From NCBI GenBank assembly GCA_021793575.1, contig JAJYSM010000003.1:1-64000 (forward strand): DNA of 64,000 nt, written 5' to 3'. The notes beneath the pieces were generated by a model. The model did not search any database, was not told where the DNA came from, and was given only the letters and a program-made list of their open reading frames with translations. Made by a program: the position numbers and the translations under genes. Each line of letters begins with the position of its first letter. The first letter of the stretch is position 1. Positions 28,301-37,768 of this stretch are shown here, piece by piece. The DNA is from Pseudomonadota bacterium (lineage in GTDB: Bacteria; Pseudomonadota; Gammaproteobacteria; Xanthomonadales; Rhodanobacteraceae).

Positions 28301-30494
28301 TCTGCGTGCGCAAGCCGAACAACAGCGCATCCAGGCGGCCGTGGCAAAGGTGGCCAGCGGCGTCACCGCGCGCATCGGCGATGATTTTTTCCAGCATCTG
28401 GCGCTGTGCATGGCGGAGGCCCTCGGCGCCCAGGCCGGCTTCATCGCCCGCCTGCTGCCGGGCAGTCCACCAACAGCACGCACCATCGCGGTCGCGACAG
28501 GCGGCCACGCGGCCGCCAATTTCGAATACGCACTGCAAGGTCGTCCATGCATGCGCATGATCGAGGTCGATGAGTGCGTCATCGTCAATACATCGGCTGC
28601 AGAATTCCCGGCTATCGGCATCAGCCTCGACTTTGACGTGCAGGCCTACGTGGGGCGCCGGCTGGACAACCTCGCGGGCGAGCCGATCGGACTGCTGGTG
28701 GTGCTCTATCGCGAACCGATCCGCGCTCCGGCGTTCATTACCTCCACGCTGCAGATCTTCGCGGCGCGTGCCTGCGCCGAACTGGAACGCGAGGCCACCG
28801 ACGCCCGCATCCGCGCCCAGGCATCGCTGCTGGACAAGGCACAGGATGCCATCATCGTGCGTCGCCTCGACGACTGCGTCGACTACTGGAACAAGAGCGC
28901 CGAACGCCTGTATGGCTGGACTGCCGACGAAGTCGCCAACCGTCCGCTGCCCACGCTGCTGTTCGATGAGGAGACGAAGGCCAGTTACGACGCCGCGGTC
29001 GAGCACACGCGGCAGCATGGCGAATGGCATGGTGAACTCGCGCAGCGTCACAAGAACGGCAGCAAGCTGACCGTGGAAGGGCGCTGGACGCTGGTGAATG
29101 ATGCCAGCGGCCAGCCCTTCTCGATCCTGGCCATCAACACCGACATCACCGCACGCAAGGCAGCCGAACACAAGATCCAGCACCTCGCCTTCTACGATCC
29201 GCTCACCGGCCTGCCCAATCGCCAGCTGCTGCTTGATCGGCTGCACCAGGCATTGAGTTCACACGCCCGCAGCGGCAACCATGGCGCCCTGCTGTTCATT
29301 GACCTGGACAACTTCAAGGCGCTCAACGACACGCTCGGACACGCCAAGGGGGATCAGCTGTTGACCGAGGTGGCGCATCGACTGAGCCGCCTGGTCCGCG
29401 ACAACGACACCGTGGCGCGGCTCGGTGGCGACGAGTTCGTGGTGATGCTGGAGGGCCTCAACGGCAACCTCGCCAAGGCCGCGATCCAGACCAAGTCCAT
29501 CGCCGAAACCCTGCTTGCCGCGCTCAGCCTCAGCTACGAGCTGGACAACCTCAGCCATCACGGCTCGGCCAGCATCGGTGTCACGCTGTTCAGCGATGCC
29601 AGCGAAGGCACCGATGAGCTGCTCAAGCGCGCCGACATGGCGATGTACCAGGCCAAGGCCGCCGGCCGCGATACGGTGTGCTTCTTCGATCCGGAGATGC
29701 AGGCGACCGTGAATACCCGCGCGGTGCTGGAGGCGGATCTGCGCGAAGGTCTGCAACTGCAGCATTTCGAGTTGTTCTATCAGCCCCAGGTGGATCAGGC
29801 CGGCCGGCCCACCGGTGTCGAGGCACTGCTGCGCTGGAATCACCCGCGTCGCGGGATGGTTTTCCCGGATGCCTTCATTCCGCTGGCCGAAGAAACCCGA
29901 TTGATCCTTCCCTTGGGCCAGTGGGTACTGGAAACCGCCTGCAACCAGCTCGCCGCCTGGTCGAAAATGCCGGCCACCGCCGGACTCGAGATGTCGGTCA
30001 ACGTCAGCGCACGCCAGTTCCACCATCGCGATTTTGTGCAGCAGGTGATCGACACCCTGGTCCGCAGCGGTGCCGATCCGGCGCGACTGAAGCTGGAACT
30101 GACCGAGAGCCTGCTGCTGATCGATGCCGAGGATGTGATCGACAAAATGACCGCGCTCAAGAACTACGGCGTCGGTTTTTCGCTCGACGATTTTGGCACC
30201 GGCTATTCGTCGCTGTCCTACCTGAAGCGCTTGCCGCTGGATCAGCTGAAGATCGACCGCTCATTCGTCAATGATGTGCTGACCGACTCGAATGATGCAG
30301 TGATCGTGCGCACGATCGTCGCGCTTGGCCAGAGCCTTGGCCTGTCGGTGCTCGCCGAAGGTGTGGAAACCGAGGGGCAGCGGGACTTCCTGACCCGGCA
30401 TGACTGCCGTGCACACCAGGGTTATCTGTTCAGCCGTCCGATTCCGATTGATCAGTTCGACCACTGGCTCAGCCAGCAGGTGGCGGCGGCGTGA
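25380..30494 (+). CDS. REC-GAF-PAS multi-sensor GGDEF-EAL protein (c-di-GMP turnover)
   Basis: This 1704-residue cytoplasmic protein has no membrane segment. Domains in order (approximate) are receiver 5-118 with D55, GAF 140-300, PAS 314-430, PAS 435-555, PAS 565-685, PAS 690-800, GAF 805-980, GAF 985-1140, PAS 1150-1265, GGDEF 1270-1430 and EAL 1440-1695. The cyclase motif GGDEF starts at about 1349 and is intact, with an RDND I-site before it. The EAL motif begins at 1481 and the catalytic sequences ELTES and DDFGTGYSS are intact, so both synthesis and hydrolysis of c-di-GMP are possible. The receiver suggests control by an unlinked kinase. Confidence 0.93.
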   Translation: MKAERILLAFADAAASETARGQLLAAGYPWVGQARDAAHAIALARAHPPALALLDCRLADSTGNALLQRFRADPLLTDVFVVLQRAPADDAAAGPLQADAHVHSFPLQAGLDDLVAGWLRQRRTTTMLQEVIARQQPPPLQTDHAVILEQVALGTPLPEVLARLAQVVEAQCPYTFCSILQAADDGTYLRLRAAPSLPGAFTQVLDGTAISPGANCCGIAAYERRTVVVADIAQEPRWRDGRPMELEHGLHACVALPLFDSDGHVLGILATHSRTPGHPDARVMDLLESCAHVASIAIARQRVEDRQRAGASLLQTAQTIADLGYWDYDLQTNRMEWSADACRLFGVTAGAFDGVTRAFLEYVHPDDRERVRQANDRAIETQQPVELEYRICRPDGAECVLFSRCDVVRADDGTALRVAGVVMDVTAARRTASALNESEQRYQSLFSQNPDAVYSLDLKGNFLSVNPVFSRLTGYSEDEIRVLGGRQLVAEASTTLTGAHFIRATRGEAVSFEVECIARDGHRFQALITNVPIVVDGQITGVYGIARDITQRKHAEDHLRTTQERMRLASQMARLGSWEIDVQGDRVSWSEEVCAIFGLPPGTMPRRGDGLRHYAPEYRERAHALFDACARDGTPFDEELQITSAHGQRLWVRSIGQAVRDESGTVVRVQGVLQDISERKQADAEVQHLERQLTATLESMTDGFAMLDRVGHFIYLNAKAERVLQTRHGRVLGKLIWQEFELVAGSNFERQFHVVLAEQRAVAFEEFYAPLNVWLDMRFYPTNDGVAIYFRDVSERKLATRQLARNHRALDMLNGCNEALLRIKDERELLDQICRIVVERGNYKGAWVGFARHDATRSISCEALAGDGALAAYVDGLQLSWDETSVLGLGPAGRTIRSGMPTFIEDVAEDPGFAPWRAAAKACGYGSGVCLPLRHDGHTFGLMTMYAERKQAMASEETGLLQKLADDLAFGIHYLRAQAEQQRIQAAVAKVASGVTARIGDDFFQHLALCMAEALGAQAGFIARLLPGSPPTARTIAVATGGHAAANFEYALQGRPCMRMIEVDECVIVNTSAAEFPAIGISLDFDVQAYVGRRLDNLAGEPIGLLVVLYREPIRAPAFITSTLQIFAARACAELEREATDARIRAQASLLDKAQDAIIVRRLDDCVDYWNKSAERLYGWTADEVANRPLPTLLFDEETKASYDAAVEHTRQHGEWHGELAQRHKNGSKLTVEGRWTLVNDASGQPFSILAINTDITARKAAEHKIQHLAFYDPLTGLPNRQLLLDRLHQALSSHARSGNHGALLFIDLDNFKALNDTLGHAKGDQLLTEVAHRLSRLVRDNDTVARLGGDEFVVMLEGLNGNLAKAAIQTKSIAETLLAALSLSYELDNLSHHGSASIGVTLFSDASEGTDELLKRADMAMYQAKAAGRDTVCFFDPEMQATVNTRAVLEADLREGLQLQHFELFYQPQVDQAGRPTGVEALLRWNHPRRGMVFPDAFIPLAEETRLILPLGQWVLETACNQLAAWSKMPATAGLEMSVNVSARQFHHRDFVQQVIDTLVRSGADPARLKLELTESLLLIDAEDVIDKMTALKNYGVGFSLDDFGTGYSSLSYLKRLPLDQLKIDRSFVNDVLTDSNDAVIVRTIVALGQSLGLSVLAEGVETEGQRDFLTRHDCRAHQGYLFSRPIPIDQFDHWLSQQVAAA

Positions 30495-30557
30495 GCCAGG
30501 TTTGCCAGCCACCCGGCCCGTCAAACCCCCGACGGTAGTCGAGTACCTGCACCATCG

Positions 30558-30581
30558 GCTATCCGACTTAGGTCGGATAGC
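30558..30581. repeat. Perfect palindrome before the OFA transporter gene
   Basis: A 10-bp perfect inverted repeat GCTATCCGAC / GTCGGATAGC with a 4-nt loop lies 64 nt after the GGDEF-EAL stop and about 92 nt before the transporter start. It may terminate the upstream transcript or act as a regulator site. It is not followed by a T-tract. Confidence 0.5.
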
Positions 30582-30672
30582 GAATGACTGGGACAGCCCC
30601 AAGGATCGGCCACTGATGCCGACCCGTCGATGTATCTGGCGGATGCTGTTTTCATCCAACAGGGGGATGTTC

Positions 30673-32328
30673 ATGACCAGTGTGCCGGATGCCGTTGATG
30701 TGACCGCCGGAAAGGGAACGCCGGGGTTTTTCGCCAGGGAAAACACCATCGCCGGGCCGCGCTTCAACCGCTGGCTGGTGCCACCGGCCGCACTGGCGAT
30801 CCACCTGTGCATCGGCATGGCGTACGGCTTCTCGGTGTTCTGGCTGCCGATGAGCAAGCTGCTGACCGAGAGCGATCCGGCGATGTGCGTGAAGCTGGGC
30901 TTCCTTGCCTCGCTGACCACCACCAGCTGCAACTGGACCGTGCCGCAGGTCACCCACATTTTTGAAACCTTTATCGCCATGCTCGGCATCTCCGCCGCGA
31001 TCTGGGGCGGCTGGCTGGAGCATGCCGGGCCGCGCAAGGCCGGCTTCATCGCCGCGCTGTGCTGGGGCGGCGGGCTGGTGCTGGGCGGCATCGGCGTGTC
31101 GATGCATCAGCTGTGGCTGGTGTTTCTCGGCTGCGGCGTGCTCGGCGGCGTCGGCATGGGGCTCGGCTACATCACGCCGGTGTCGACCCTGATCAAATGG
31201 TTTCCGGACCGCCGCGGCATGGCCACCGGCTTCGCCATCATGGGCTTCGGCGGCGGCGCGATGATCGGCGCCCCGCTGGCGGTGGCGCTGATGAAGCACT
31301 TCTCGGCGACCAGCGCGCAGGGCGTGGCCACGACCCTGATGGTGATGGGCGTGATCTATTTCATCGCGATGTCCTGTGGCGCCTTCGGCTTCCGGGTGAC
31401 CCCGCGCGGCTGGCACCCGACCGGCTGGACGCCACCCGCCGCGAACGCCAGGGCGATGATCACGCACGGCCAGGTGCACCTGAACCGCGCATGGAAAACC
31501 CCGCAGTTCTGGCTGGTCTGGGGCGTGCTGTTTCTCAACGTGACTGCCGGTATCGCGGTGATCGCGATGGCCAGCCCGATGCTGCAGGACGTGTTCGGCG
31601 GCAAGCTGGCCGGCCTCACCGAGGCGACGGCCAGCCTCAGCCCGGCGCAGAAGGCGGCGGTGGTGGCTGCAGCCGCGGGCCTGGTCGGCCTGATCAGCCT
31701 GTTCAACAGCCTCGGCCGCCTGTTCTGGGCCGCGCTGTCGGACAAGATCGGGCGCAAGAACACTTATTTCATCTTTTTCGGGCTGGGCTTCGTGCTGTAT
31801 TGCCTGCTGCCGACCTGGGGCCATCTGGGCATGGCCGGCATGTTCGTGGTCACCGTGTGCGTGATCATGAGCATGTATGGCGGCGGCTTCTCCACCGTGC
31901 CGGCCTACCTGGCCGACCTGTTTGGCACCCAGATGGTCGGTGCGATCCACGGTCGGCTGCTCACCGCGTGGTCGGCGGCCGGCATCTTCGGCCCGTTCCT
32001 GATCGCCGCGATCCGCCAGACCCAGCTGGATGCGGGCGTGGCGAAAAACCTGGTGTACGACCGCACGCTGTACATCATGGCCGCGCTGCTGCTGCTGGGG
32101 CTGATCTGCAACGCGCTGGTCAAGCCGGTGAAGGCCTCCGTATTCATGTCGGATGCCGAACTGGCCCGCGAGCGCGCGCTGCAGCATGAGGACCGCGTCA
32201 CCGTCAGCGCCGAAACCTCGGCGCGCGGTGCCTTCGGTGTCATCGAGGTGCTGGCCTGGCTGGCCGTGGGTGTACCTTTCCTCATCGGTTTGTATATCGC
32301 GCTGGCCAAGGCCGCCGCATTGTTCTAG
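30673..32328 (+). CDS. OFA-family major facilitator (oxalate/formate antiporter-like)
   Basis: This protein of about 551 residues has about 12 transmembrane helices. The first helix region is [21 protein letters not shown] and the MFS loop motif is [25 protein letters not shown], both typical of the oxalate/formate antiporter family (TC 2.A.1.11). I chose the ATG at 30673, 6 nt after AGGGGG; earlier in-frame codons overlap the EAL gene. It lies 11 nt before the fds operon, which strongly suggests uptake or exchange of formate or a related acid for the dehydrogenase. Confidence 0.9.
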   Translation: MTSVPDAVDVTAGKGTPGFFARENTIAGPRFNRWLVPPAALAIHLCIGMAYGFSVFWLPMSKLLTESDPAMCVKLGFLASLTTTSCNWTVPQVTHIFETFIAMLGISAAIWGGWLEHAGPRKAGFIAALCWGGGLVLGGIGVSMHQLWLVFLGCGVLGGVGMGLGYITPVSTLIKWFPDRRGMATGFAIMGFGGGAMIGAPLAVALMKHFSATSAQGVATTLMVMGVIYFIAMSCGAFGFRVTPRGWHPTGWTPPAANARAMITHGQVHLNRAWKTPQFWLVWGVLFLNVTAGIAVIAMASPMLQDVFGGKLAGLTEATASLSPAQKAAVVAAAAGLVGLISLFNSLGRLFWAALSDKIGRKNTYFIFFGLGFVLYCLLPTWGHLGMAGMFVVTVCVIMSMYGGGFSTVPAYLADLFGTQMVGAIHGRLLTAWSAAGIFGPFLIAAIRQTQLDAGVAKNLVYDRTLYIMAALLLLGLICNALVKPVKASVFMSDAELARERALQHEDRVTVSAETSARGAFGVIEVLAWLAVGVPFLIGLYIALAKAAALF

Positions 32329-32339
32329 AGGCAGGTTTG

Positions 32340-32861
32340 ATGAAGCAGGCGGAACCAGCGGCCTCCGGGCCGCTCAGCACAACCCGGTGGCTGTCGCCGG
32401 AGAACCACGCCGCGGTGCTCGCCGTCACTGCCCGGCTGAAGGATCAGCCGGGCGCCCTGCTGCCGATACTGCATGGCGTGCAGCAGGCGCTGGGCCACGT
32501 GCCCGAGGGGGCAATCGGACTGATCGCGCGGGAGCTCAACCTGTCCCGCGCCGAGGTGCACGGCGTGGTCAGCTTCTACCATTTCTTCCGCACCCGGCCG
32601 GGCGGCCGGCAGGTGATCCACCTGTGCCGCGCCGAGTCCTGCCAGGCGATGGGCGCGGTGGCGCTGGAGGCGCACGTGAAGCAGCGGCTCGGCGTGGATT
32701 TCCACGAAACCACCGCTGACGGCGCCTTTACGCTGGAACCGGTTTACTGCCTGGGCAACTGCGCCTGCTCGCCAGCCATGCTGGTGGACGAGACGCTGCA
32801 CGGCCGGGTCACCCCGGCCAGTTTCGACGCCTGGTTGAAGACGGCGCGGGAGGCTTCATGA
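32340..32861 (+). CDS. fdsG: NAD-dependent formate dehydrogenase, gamma subunit
   Basis: This 173-residue protein has a thioredoxin-like [2Fe-2S] fold of the NuoE type. The cluster cysteines are in CRAESC and CLGNCAC. It starts 11 nt after the transporter stop and overlaps fdsB by 4 bp (ATGA). In the soluble FdsABG(D) complex it relays electrons toward the NAD-binding FdsB subunit. The preceding TTG at 32337 is a possible but less likely start. Confidence 0.93.
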   Translation: MKQAEPAASGPLSTTRWLSPENHAAVLAVTARLKDQPGALLPILHGVQQALGHVPEGAIGLIARELNLSRAEVHGVVSFYHFFRTRPGGRQVIHLCRAESCQAMGAVALEAHVKQRLGVDFHETTADGAFTLEPVYCLGNCACSPAMLVDETLHGRVTPASFDAWLKTAREAS

Positions 32862-34396
32862 GTTTCACCGTCTATGTACCCCGCGATGCCGGCGCGCTGT
32901 CACTGGGCGCCGAGACGACGGCCGAGACCATCGCCAGCGAGGCGCAGCGGCGCGAGCTGGAGGTACAGGTGGTGCGCAACGGCTCGCGCGGCCTGTACTG
33001 GCTGGAGCCGCTGGTCGAAGTGGTCACACCGGCAGGCCGCGTGGCCTACGGCCCGGTGCAGGCCGGGGACGTCGCCGGCCTGTTCGACGCCGATTTCCTG
33101 CACGGCGGCGCGCACGCGCTGGGCCACGGCCGCACCGAACAGATTCCGTATCTGGCGAAGCAGGAGCGGCTCACCTTCGCCCGCGTCGGCATCGTCGACC
33201 CGCGCAGCCTGGCCGACTACCGCGCCCATGGCGGCTACCGCGGGCTGCACAACGCGCTGCAGCTGGCGCCCGCCGAGATCGTCAAGGCGGTCACCGACTC
33301 CGGCCTGCGCGGCCGCGGCGGCGCGGCCTTCCCGACCGGCATCAAGTGGAAGACCTGCATGGATGCGTCGGCGGCGCAGAAATACATCGTCTGCAACGCC
33401 GACGAGGGCGACTCGGGCACCTACGCCGACCGCATGATCATGGAAGGCGATCCGTTCGTGCTGATCGAGGGCATGACCATCGCCGGCCTCGCCGTGGGCG
33501 CCACGCAGGGCTACATCTACCTGCGCTGCGAGTACCCGCACGCGCGCGACGCGCTGAATGCCGCGATCGCCACCGCCGCGTCCGCCGGCCATCTCGGCGC
33601 GGATATCCTGGGCAGCGGCCGGGCCTTCCAGCTGGAAGTGCGGATGGCCGCTGGCGCCTACATCTGCGGCGAGGAGACCTCGCTGCTGGAATCGCTGGAA
33701 GGCAAGCGCGGCCAGGTGCGCTTCAAGCCGCCGCTGCCGGCGATCGAGGGCCTGTTCGGCCAGCCCACGGTGATCAACAACGTGGTCACGCTGGCCTCGG
33801 TGCCGATCATCCTGGACCAGGGCGGCGCGCATTACCGCGACTTCGGCATGGGCCGCTCGCGCGGCACGCTGCCGATCCAGCTGGCCGGCAACCTCAGGCG
33901 CGCGGGACTGGTCGAGAAGGCGTTCGGCGTGACGCTGCGCGAGCTGATCGAGGATTTCGGCGGCGGCACCTTCAGCGGCCGGCCGCTGAAGACAGTGCAG
34001 ATCGGCGGCCCGCTCGGCGCCTATATTCCGCTGTCGCGACTGGATACGCCGATCGACTACGAGGCGTTCGCGGCGATCGGCGGCATGTTAGGCCACGGCG
34101 GCATCGTGGCGTTCGACGACAGCGTCGACATGGCCGCGCAGGCGCGCTACGCGATGGAGTTCTGCGCCATCGAATCCTGCGGCAAGTGCACGCCGTGCCG
34201 CATCGGCTCCACCCGCGGCGTCGAGGTGATCGATCGCCTGCTTGCCGGCGCCGAGCGCACGCAAAACGAAGTGCTGCTGCGCGACCTCTGCCAGACCATG
34301 CTGCACGGCTCGCTGTGCGCGCTGGGCGGCATGGCGCCGTTCCCGGTGTTGAGCGCGCTGGATCACTATCCCGAAGATTTTTCGCGCCCCGCCTGA
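32858..34396 (+). CDS. fdsB: NAD-dependent formate dehydrogenase, beta subunit (NuoF-like)
   Basis: This 512-residue flavoprotein has an N-terminal thioredoxin-like extension (about 1-110) and then the NuoF module with the FMN/NADH site [16 protein letters not shown] and [13 protein letters not shown]. The C-terminal [4Fe-4S] ligands are [12 protein letters not shown], with a further cysteine later. It takes electrons from FdsG/FdsA to reduce NAD+. It is coupled to fdsG (4-bp overlap) and followed by fdsA after 25 nt with a GGAGGAGG ribosome-binding site. Confidence 0.94.
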   Translation: MSFTVYVPRDAGALSLGAETTAETIASEAQRRELEVQVVRNGSRGLYWLEPLVEVVTPAGRVAYGPVQAGDVAGLFDADFLHGGAHALGHGRTEQIPYLAKQERLTFARVGIVDPRSLADYRAHGGYRGLHNALQLAPAEIVKAVTDSGLRGRGGAAFPTGIKWKTCMDASAAQKYIVCNADEGDSGTYADRMIMEGDPFVLIEGMTIAGLAVGATQGYIYLRCEYPHARDALNAAIATAASAGHLGADILGSGRAFQLEVRMAAGAYICGEETSLLESLEGKRGQVRFKPPLPAIEGLFGQPTVINNVVTLASVPIILDQGGAHYRDFGMGRSRGTLPIQLAGNLRRAGLVEKAFGVTLRELIEDFGGGTFSGRPLKTVQIGGPLGAYIPLSRLDTPIDYEAFAAIGGMLGHGGIVAFDDSVDMAAQARYAMEFCAIESCGKCTPCRIGSTRGVEVIDRLLAGAERTQNEVLLRDLCQTMLHGSLCALGGMAPFPVLSALDHYPEDFSRPA

Positions 34397-34421
34397 CGGC
34401 CGGCGCGAGGAGGAGGCACCG

Positions 34422-37352
34422 ATGCTTTCCATCGTCGAAATCGACCGCGGCACGCCCGCCGTGAAGTCCGCCGCCAGCGTCGGCGTGGAGATCGACGGCC
34501 GCGTGCTGCAGGTGCCCGAGGGCACCTCGATCATGCGCGCCGCCGCGCAGGCCGGCATCGCCATCCCCAAGCTGTGCGCCACCGACATGCTCGACGCGTT
34601 CGGCTCGTGCCGGCTGTGCCTGGTCGAAGTGGAAGGCCGCAAGGGCTACCCCGCCTCGTGCACCACGCCGGTGAGCGAGGGCATGAAAGTCAGCACGCAG
34701 ACGAAAAAACTGGCCGAGATCCGCCGCGGCGTGATGGAGCTGTACATCTCCGACCATCCGCTGGACTGCCTCACCTGCCCCGCCAACGGCCACTGCGAGC
34801 TGCAGGACATGGCCGGCGTGGTCGGCCTGCGCGAGGTGCGCTACGGCTATGACGGCGCGAATCATGTTTTTGCGAGCATCCCTGCTCGCGAAGATCAAAA
34901 AGCGGCCATCCCTGGCCGCACTCCTCAATTCATTCCCAACCCGCTGTTCGCGGCGAAGGACACGTCGACGCCCTATTTCACCTTCGACCCGTCCAAGTGC
35001 ATCGTCTGCTCGCGCTGCGTGCGCGCCTGCGACGAGGTGCAGGGCACGTTCGCGCTGACCATCCAGGGTCGCGGCTTCGCCTCCAAGGTGGCGGCCAGCC
35101 AGAATGAAAATTTCCTCGGCTCCGAGTGCGTGTCCTGCGGCGCCTGCGTGCAGGCCTGCCCCACCGCCACGCTGAGCGAGAACACGCTGATCGAGCGCGG
35201 CCAGGCCGAGCACAGCGTCACCACCACCTGCGCCTACTGCGGCGTCGGCTGCAGCTTCCGCGCCGAGATGAAGGGCGAGGAAATCGTGCGCATGGTGCCG
35301 AACAAGGACGGCCAGGCGAACCACGGCCACTCCTGCGTCAAGGGCCGCTTCGCGATTGGCTACGCCAGCCATCCGGACCGCCTCACCGCGCCGATGATCC
35401 GCGCCCGGATCTCCGACCCGTGGCAGACGGTGAGCTGGGCCGAGGCGTTCGCCCACGTCGCCAGCGAGTTCAGGCGCATCCAGGCCAGCCACGGCACGCA
35501 TGCGATCGGCGGCATCACCTCCTCGCGCTGCACCAACGAGGAGACCTATCTGGTGCAGAAACTGGTGCGCGCCGGCTTCGGCAACAATAACGTCGACACC
35601 TGCGCCCGCGTCTGCCACTCGCCGACCGGCTACGGGCTGAAGGCGACCCTGGGCGAATCCGCCGGCACGCAGGATTTCGACTCGATCGAGCAGACCGACG
35701 TGGTGCTGGTGATCGGCGCCAACCCCACCGACGCGCATCCGGTGTTCGGCTCACAGATGAAGCAGCGGTTGCGCCGTGGCGCCAAGCTGATCGTGGTCGA
35801 CCCGCGCCGCATCGACCTGGTGCGCACGCCGCACATCCAGGCCGACTACCACTTGAAGCTCAAGCCCGGCACGAATGTCGCGGTGCTCAACACGCTGGCG
35901 CACGTGATCGTCACCGAGCGCCTGGTCGACGAGGCGTTCGTCGCCGCCCGCTGCGAGCCGGAGGCGTTCAACCGCTGGCGCGCCTTCGTGGCGCAGGACC
36001 AGCACAGCCCCGAGGCGATGGAAGCGGTCACCGGCGTGCCGGCGGCGCTGGCGCGCGGCGCGGCGCGGCTGTATGCCACCGGCGGCAACGGCGCGATCTA
36101 CTACGGGCTCGGCGTCACCGAGCACGCGCAGGGCTCCACCGCGGTGATGGGCATCGCCAACCTTGCCATGGCCACCGGCAACATCGGCCGCGAGGGCGTG
36201 GGCGTGAACCCGCTGCGCGGCCAGAACAACGTGCAGGGATCGTGCGACATGGGCTCGTTCCCGCACGAGTTCCCCGGCTACCGTCACGTCAGCGACGTGG
36301 CCACCCGCCGGCTGTTCGAGCAGGCATGGGGCGTGCCGCTGTACGACGAGCCCGGCCTGCGCATTCCGAACATGTTCGAGGCGGCACTCGACGGCACTTT
36401 CCTGGGTCTGTACATCGAAGGCGAGGACATCGCCCAGTCCGATCCGGACACCCAGCACGTCACCGCCGCGCTGTCGGCGATGGAATGCGTGGTGGTGCAG
36501 GACCTGTTCCTCAACGAGACGGCCAAATACGCCCACGTATTCCTGCCCGGCAGCTCGTTCCTGGAGAAGGACGGCACCTTCACCAACGCCGAACGCCGCA
36601 TCTCGCGCGTGCGCAAGGTGATGAAACCGCTGGCCGGCTACGCCGACTGGGAGATCACCCAGGAGCTGGCCCGCGCCATGGGCTACCCGATGAACTACAC
36701 CCACCCGTCGCAGATCATGGACGAGATCGCCGCACTCACGCCGACCTTCCACGGCGTCAGCTTCGAGCGCATCGACCAGCTCGGCTCGATCCAGTGGCCA
36801 TGCAACGACGCCGCGCCCGCAGGCACACCGGTGATGCACGTGGATGAATTCGTGCGCGGCAAGGGTCGCTTCATGCTCACCGAGTACGTGCCCACTCGCG
36901 AGAAGGTCAACGCGGCGCATCCGCTGATCCTCACCACCGGGCGCATTCTCAGCCAGTACAACGTGGGCGCGCAGACGCGGCGCACCGCCAACTCGGTCTG
37001 GCACGACGAGGATCGACTGGAAATCCACCCGCACGACGCGGAGGAACGCGGCGTCAGCGACGGCGACTGGGTCGGCATCACCAGCCGCGCCGGCGACACC
37101 GTGCTACGCGCGATGGTGTCCGGGCGGATGCAGCCGGGCGTGGTCTACACCACCTTCCACTTCCCCGGCTCCGGCGCCAACGTGATCACCACCGAGAACT
37201 CCGACTGGGCCACCAACTGCCCCGAGTACAAGGTCACCGCGGTGCAGGTGGTGCGGGTCAATCAGCCATCCGAATGGCAGAAGCGCCACCAGGCGTTCGA
37301 CCGGCAGCAGCAGGAATTGCTGCAAGCCGCCGAGCCAGCCGCCGGCCGCTGA
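34422..37352 (+). CDS. fdsA: NAD-dependent formate dehydrogenase, catalytic alpha subunit
   Basis: This 976-residue molybdopterin enzyme oxidises formate to CO2. Domains are [2Fe-2S] plus NuoG-like N-terminus (cysteines FGSCRLCLVE, LTCPANGHC), two ferredoxin-type [4Fe-4S] motifs (CIVCSRCVRAC, CVSCGACVQAC), the [4Fe-4S] motif CAYCGVGC near 270, and the bis-MGD domains. The molybdenum ligand is a cysteine (about C398, in RVCHSPTGYG), not selenocysteine. Residues about 149-170 are encoded by a pair of REP-like palindromes inserted in frame, between the GANHV sequence and the ferredoxin domain. The reading frame stays open and all cofactor ligands are present. Confidence 0.95.
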   Translation: MLSIVEIDRGTPAVKSAASVGVEIDGRVLQVPEGTSIMRAAAQAGIAIPKLCATDMLDAFGSCRLCLVEVEGRKGYPASCTTPVSEGMKVSTQTKKLAEIRRGVMELYISDHPLDCLTCPANGHCELQDMAGVVGLREVRYGYDGANHVFASIPAREDQKAAIPGRTPQFIPNPLFAAKDTSTPYFTFDPSKCIVCSRCVRACDEVQGTFALTIQGRGFASKVAASQNENFLGSECVSCGACVQACPTATLSENTLIERGQAEHSVTTTCAYCGVGCSFRAEMKGEEIVRMVPNKDGQANHGHSCVKGRFAIGYASHPDRLTAPMIRARISDPWQTVSWAEAFAHVASEFRRIQASHGTHAIGGITSSRCTNEETYLVQKLVRAGFGNNNVDTCARVCHSPTGYGLKATLGESAGTQDFDSIEQTDVVLVIGANPTDAHPVFGSQMKQRLRRGAKLIVVDPRRIDLVRTPHIQADYHLKLKPGTNVAVLNTLAHVIVTERLVDEAFVAARCEPEAFNRWRAFVAQDQHSPEAMEAVTGVPAALARGAARLYATGGNGAIYYGLGVTEHAQGSTAVMGIANLAMATGNIGREGVGVNPLRGQNNVQGSCDMGSFPHEFPGYRHVSDVATRRLFEQAWGVPLYDEPGLRIPNMFEAALDGTFLGLYIEGEDIAQSDPDTQHVTAALSAMECVVVQDLFLNETAKYAHVFLPGSSFLEKDGTFTNAERRISRVRKVMKPLAGYADWEITQELARAMGYPMNYTHPSQIMDEIAALTPTFHGVSFERIDQLGSIQWPCNDAAPAGTPVMHVDEFVRGKGRFMLTEYVPTREKVNAAHPLILTTGRILSQYNVGAQTRRTANSVWHDEDRLEIHPHDAEERGVSDGDWVGITSRAGDTVLRAMVSGRMQPGVVYTTFHFPGSGANVITTENSDWATNCPEYKVTAVQVVRVNQPSEWQKRHQAFDRQQQELLQAAEPAAGR
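34868..34925. repeat. Pair of REP-like palindromes inside fdsA
   Basis: Two short palindromes share the same TCCC loop: GCGAGCA-TCCC-TGCTCGC (34872-34889) and GCGGCCA-TCCC-TGGCCGC (34902-34919). They are separated by 12 nt with A-runs. They resemble paired extragenic palindromes but lie within coding sequence and translate as ASIPAR and AAIPGR. The insertion keeps the frame. Confidence 0.8.
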
Positions 37353-37401
37353 CCTCTTCACCCGTTCGACTCCCACTATCCAGGACCACACCGATCCCGC
37401 C

Positions 37402-37638
37402 ATGAACGTCGAACACCTCAGCCAGATGGTCAACGACATCGCGCACTACTTCGCCGCCGAGCCCGAGCATGCCGCCGGCGTGAGCGGCATCGCCGACCAC
37501 CTGATCCGCTTCTGGGACCCCTCGATGCGGCGCCGGATCATCGACCACCTTGGCGCCGGCGGCGCGGGGCTGGAGCCGCTGGCGCGCGAGGCGGTGCAGC
37601 AGCTGGCGGCGCGGCAGCCCGATATCGGCCGCGGTTGA
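37402..37638 (+). CDS. fdsD: Formate dehydrogenase delta subunit
   Basis: This 78-residue protein begins MNVEHLSQMVNDIAHYF and contains IADHLIRFWDPSMRRRI, the recognisable pattern of FdsD, a small protein of FDH operons that helps assembly or stability of the complex. It follows fdsA after 49 nt and ends the operon. No fdhD or molybdopterin gene follows in the window. Confidence 0.93.
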   Translation: MNVEHLSQMVNDIAHYFAAEPEHAAGVSGIADHLIRFWDPSMRRRIIDHLGAGGAGLEPLAREAVQQLAARQPDIGRG

Positions 37639-37685
37639 TGCCTGCGGCGCGCGGCCCGCGCCAGCGGCCGGTCGTCTGATCCCAC

Positions 37686-37718
37686 TCAAAAAAACGGGGC
37701 GCCATGCCTCGGCGCCCC
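37686..37718 (-). terminator. Intrinsic terminator of the Ala/Pro-rich lipoprotein gene
   Basis: On the minus strand an 8-bp stem GGGGCGCC / GGCGCCCC with a 7-nt loop is followed by G and seven T residues. It is a clear Rho-independent terminator. A second perfect 11-bp palindrome (ACGGCAGCGCA, 37738-37760) lies between it and the stop codon. Read from the plus side the same hairpin could also end the fds transcript, but without a T-tract. Confidence 0.85.
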
Positions 37719-37768
37719 AGGGTGTCACATCGCTCGAACGGCAGCGCAGTGCGCTGCCGTCTTGCGTA

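Noticed and set aside
26787-29246. 819-residue minus-strand ORF
   Set aside because: Antisense shadow of the GGDEF-EAL gene.
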